Of a stretch of 8,316 nucleotides of DNA, positions 5,779-8,316 are shown piece by piece. The notes below the pieces were generated by a model. It worked only from the letters and a program-made list of their open reading frames with translations, did no database searches and was not told the DNA's origin. The DNA lies in contig DNPI01000011.1 of assembly GCA_003501525.1 (NCBI GenBank), forward strand, positions 1 through 8,316, read 5' to 3'. Made by a program: the position numbers and the translations under genes. Position 1 is the first letter of the stretch. Each line of letters starts with the position of its first letter. This DNA is from Planctomycetota bacterium (GTDB lineage Bacteria > Planctomycetota > UBA1135).

Positions 5779-8316
5779 ATGTTGGACATTCTAAGACTTC
5801 GAGCCCCCCTTGCCTTGCTCGTTCTTGCTGCGGGTTTTGTGAGTTGTTTCGACAACGATTCCACAGCTAGTGCAGGTTCAGGTATTGGAAGCGGACAAGA
5901 TTTTGGTATTGATTCTTGCTCCTTGGGCTGCGGTGGTGGGAGTAATTGTTCGATTAGTTCTATTGCTACGAACCAGGAGATTGTCCTGACCTTTACACGG
6001 CCAGTGGATCCCTCGTCGGTGCACTCGGGGACAATCCAGATTATTGACCTTTCAAATGGCTCCGCGCCCGCGGTTAATTTTATTGTCAGCGACAATAAGG
6101 TCATTTTGCGTCCGGCCCTAGTCGAATCCGGATTCGGGGTCCAGTTTGGCTTTGATGAAGGGGCAAGTTATCAGTTGCAGCTTTATTCATCTCCCAATGA
6201 ATCCACGGTTGTTAAATCTACGCAAGGTGCGCCCAATACAACACCTATTTTGTGCACCGTCACTACCTCTGGTTTGATGGATCAGGTTCCAGGAGCTCCT
6301 GCGGTTACCTGGACTCCTAATGAAGCAGCTCCTCCGGCGGCTCAAGATTTTGATGTTGTGTTGACCTTCGGTGATTTGATGCAAAAGTATCAGCTTGTTG
6401 ACCCTACTACGGGGACGAGTACAACCGTCTTCCTCACACTCGTGGATGATGATGGGCAAGGGAATGTCCTTGAGATCCCTGTGCAGGGTTTGTGGTCTGT
6501 CGAACTAGATCAGAATTTACTTCAAACTCGGATGACCTTTGTCGCGGACAATGCTTATCCAGGTGTTATTAGTACAAATCGGTATCTGCGGCTTACGCTG
6601 GACGCTCAGATTGCAGATTTGGCTGGAAATCTACTTGTGAACAGTGGTGAACATGTCCTTCCTTTGCCGGTTACGGGTTCTCAGGCAGGAATTTTTGAAG
6701 AGGATTTCACAAATGCTGCTTGGCTCGATGAAGCGGCTTCAGGTGAAGGCCTCTGGGGGGCCTCCCCAGGCGTTTTGGATAGTTCATACGCGGTTGTAGA
6801 CGGAGAGGCTGTTCATGTTGGTGGTGGTTCCGGAGTCCTTGGGCCTCTTTATGTTTCGGATCTTGACGAGATTTCCTTGGATACAGACTCGACGCAAATC
6901 GCCTCTGGTGTTTTGTGGGATGAAGGGGCCGAATCGGCCCAAGATGTTTCGATAGCGGGAGGTGTTTTCCCGTACAGCGAAGTCTCGATGGCTGGAACTT
7001 CGACATTGAGTGGGACAGGTGGAAATCCTCTGCGGATTTTTTCCCGAGGTCGGATATCTATAGGTCCTTCTGCGTCTTTGGATGTGAGTGGTGATGCGGC
7101 GCAACCTGACCCGATTGTTCAAAGCGACCCGATTAACAGTTCAGAGGCCGATGGGCCTTTTAATCTTGGCAAATATATGCCGACAACCGAGCTCTTCAAA
7201 GCTGGAGCAGGGCAATTCGAAAACCAAACTTATTCTGGAAGCCTTGATGATGCAGTGGGAGGATTTCCTGGAATTGGCAAGCTGAGTGGTGGGGATGGTG
7301 GCAGAGGTGGCGATGCTTGGTACAGGGCTTATAAGCAGCTTCCAGCGGATCCTTGGTATTTTGATGGCAGCCTGGATGGGTGGGCGCAATCTTGGCAAGG
7401 AGGCCCAGCAGCTGATCCAGCGCGGTTTGTAGATGGGCTTGGTAGTGAATCGCCCGTCGAATTTGATGGAGTTGATGGCTTTAACGGGAATGGGATTGGC
7501 AACATTCCAGCATCGGGTCGCCCTAGGTCCTCTGCCTCGGACATCCTTGTTGATTGGCAGAATGGTTCAGGGATGGGGTCTTGGGCTTGGCCTCCTTTAA
7601 GCAATGTGATTCCATGGAATGCTGATGCAGCATTTCCGGGAGGTTTCTTTTCAAGTACGGAGCCTATTCGGTCGCATTATCAAACAGGATTCGGTTCCAG
7701 TGTTGATCTATATGCCATTCACCGTTCTCGCGGAGGAGGGGGAGGCAGCTACTGGACTTTGGGCGGTAAGGGTGAATTTTATGTTTCGAATTTCACATTC
7801 GGGAGCACGACTGTTCCAAGTGTGAATCCTTTGGGGCAACCCTTTCACAATAATTCTGGAGGGCTTGATCGCATTCCAGATATTGATACAGCAACCAATC
7901 GTCGGGTTTTCGAATTTAATGGAAGAGATGACGAAGGTTTGGAAGATCTCTATGTGTGGAACTATTTTGAAGTTCTGACGAATCCTGGGACGCAAGAAGT
8001 GCGAGATGCCGCTGCCGGTGGATTTGACCCGAGTATTGTCTCCGGAATCGAAACATTAGACCCCAGCCAGTCTTTGCTACGAGGTGGCTCTGGTGGTGGT
8101 GGAGCTGGCTCTAGCATGCATGGCTCTGCGAACAATGATGGACCCGGAGTCGCAAATCCTGGCATTGAAACATATAGAAACTGTGACGGTGGAGGAGGCG
8201 GGGCCGGAGGCGGCGCATGCCAAATCCAGGCGGGCAATGACTTTTTCTTGGATGGAACAATTGAAGCTAACGGCGGTGAAGGCGCGACCAGTTATTACAT
8301 GTCCCAAATCCTGAGC
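5779..8316 (+). CDS. Large glycine-rich lipoprotein with Big_5/SbsA Ig-like domain, 3' end beyond the window
   Basis: The frame is open for 846 codons to the right edge with no stop. Residues 1-22 are a signal peptide (MLDILRLR plus a Leu/Ala-rich core) ending FVS|C, with Cys23 the lipidation site and Phe at +2, so a surface or outer-membrane lipoprotein is likely. A short Ser/Gly/Cys-rich linker (24-60; Cys47, 51, 57) precedes an Ig-like domain of Big_5/SbsA type (about 60-140: IVLTFTRPVDPSSVHSGTIQ). A second, more diverged Ig-like segment spans about 190-288 and ends ADLAGNLL, the typical D.AGN end signature. From about 415 on there are beta-strand repeats such as RISIGPSASLDVSG and, near 825, FFLDGTIEANGGEG, separated by glycine-rich runs (502-511, 652-656, 769-776, 804-812). 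This pattern is typical of glycine-rich beta-solenoids in secreted proteins. No enzyme motif is visible. The start at 5779 is chosen because it gives the signal peptide; no Shine-Dalgarno is present. A role in adhesion or surface layering is inference only. Confidence 0.88.
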   Translation, partial: MLDILRLRAPLALLVLAAGFVSCFDNDSTASAGSGIGSGQDFGIDSCSLGCGGGSNCSISSIATNQEIVLTFTRPVDPSSVHSGTIQIIDLSNGSAPAVNFIVSDNKVILRPALVESGFGVQFGFDEGASYQLQLYSSPNESTVVKSTQGAPNTTPILCTVTTSGLMDQVPGAPAVTWTPNEAAPPAAQDFDVVLTFGDLMQKYQLVDPTTGTSTTVFLTLVDDDGQGNVLEIPVQGLWSVELDQNLLQTRMTFVADNAYPGVISTNRYLRLTLDAQIADLAGNLLVNSGEHVLPLPVTGSQAGIFEEDFTNAAWLDEAASGEGLWGASPGVLDSSYAVVDGEAVHVGGGSGVLGPLYVSDLDEISLDTDSTQIASGVLWDEGAESAQDVSIAGGVFPYSEVSMAGTSTLSGTGGNPLRIFSRGRISIGPSASLDVSGDAAQPDPIVQSDPINSSEADGPFNLGKYMPTTELFKAGAGQFENQTYSGSLDDAVGGFPGIGKLSGGDGGRGGDAWYRAYKQLPADPWYFDGSLDGWAQSWQGGPAADPARFVDGLGSESPVEFDGVDGFNGNGIGNIPASGRPRSSASDILVDWQNGSGMGSWAWPPLSNVIPWNADAAFPGGFFSSTEPIRSHYQTGFGSSVDLYAIHRSRGGGGGSYWTLGGKGEFYVSNFTFGSTTVPSVNPLGQPFHNNSGGLDRIPDIDTATNRRVFEFNGRDDEGLEDLYVWNYFEVLTNPGTQEVRDAAAGGFDPSIVSGIETLDPSQSLLRGGSGGGGAGSSMHGSANNDGPGVANPGIETYRNCDGGGGGAGGGACQIQAGNDFFLDGTIEANGGEGATSYYMSQILS

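Noticed and set aside
5706..6104. 132-codon minus-strand frame opposite the start of the large lipoprotein
   Set aside because: Shadow of the lipoprotein frame. The plus-strand frame has a signal peptide and an Ig-like domain, and this one has no recognisable feature.
8083..8220. Possible tandem DNA repeat or CRISPR-like array in the Gly-rich segment
   Set aside because: The Gly codons are mixed and spacing is irregular. There are no direct repeats of fixed length with unique spacers.
6707..8307. Several minus-strand and short plus-strand frames within the glycine-rich region
   Set aside because: Pro/Arg-rich or Ala/Ser-rich translations expected when glycine-rich DNA is read in other frames. 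The plus frame 1 is open for 846 codons without a break.

Overview
The window looks like ordinary chromosomal DNA from a free-living diderm bacterium. It has two predicted outer-membrane-type lipoproteins, an OmpA-like peptidoglycan-binding protein, and a prepilin peptidase with a pseudopilin. Base composition is near 50% GC. Three features together suggest a Planctomycetota/PVC-like or other environmental lineage: a divergent EF-G paralogue away from the usual rpsL-rpsG-fusA-tuf cluster, several starts without a Shine-Dalgarno sequence, and a long glycine-rich lipoprotein with an Ig-like domain. This placement is inference; no marker gene in the window fixes the phylum.

Layout. (1) + strand, 1-1482: the C-terminal part of a type IV prepilin peptidase (cut by the window's left edge), then, 16 bases on, an OmpA/MotB-type peptidoglycan-binding lipoprotein. 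The pair ends at a strong intrinsic terminator (1505-1540). (2) + strand, 1555-3988: an EF-G-like GTPase whose end overlaps the start of a short pseudopilin-like protein by 14 bases. (3) - strand, 5700-3985: a membrane-anchored protein with HEAT-like helices, whose stop codon directly abuts the ATG of a TatD-family metal-dependent hydrolase. The TatD gene and the pseudopilin gene converge and share a TTAA at their stop codons. (4) A 78-base divergent spacer with a 7-bp inverted repeat. (5) + strand, 5779 to the right edge: at least 846 codons of a lipoprotein with a Big_5/SbsA-type Ig-like domain followed by a glycine-rich, probably beta-solenoid region, continuing beyond the window.

How the genes relate. 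The prepilin peptidase would process class III signal peptides such as that of the pseudopilin three genes downstream. The OmpA-like protein and the large lipoprotein are cell-envelope components. The EF-G paralogue and the TatD hydrolase are general translation and nucleic-acid enzymes. I see no defence system, mobile element, CRISPR array or RNA gene. The points most worth a second look are the altered GTPase motifs of the EF-G paralogue, the terminator pressed against its start codon, the EF-G/pseudopilin overlap, the divergent-spacer palindrome and the large glycine-rich lipoprotein.
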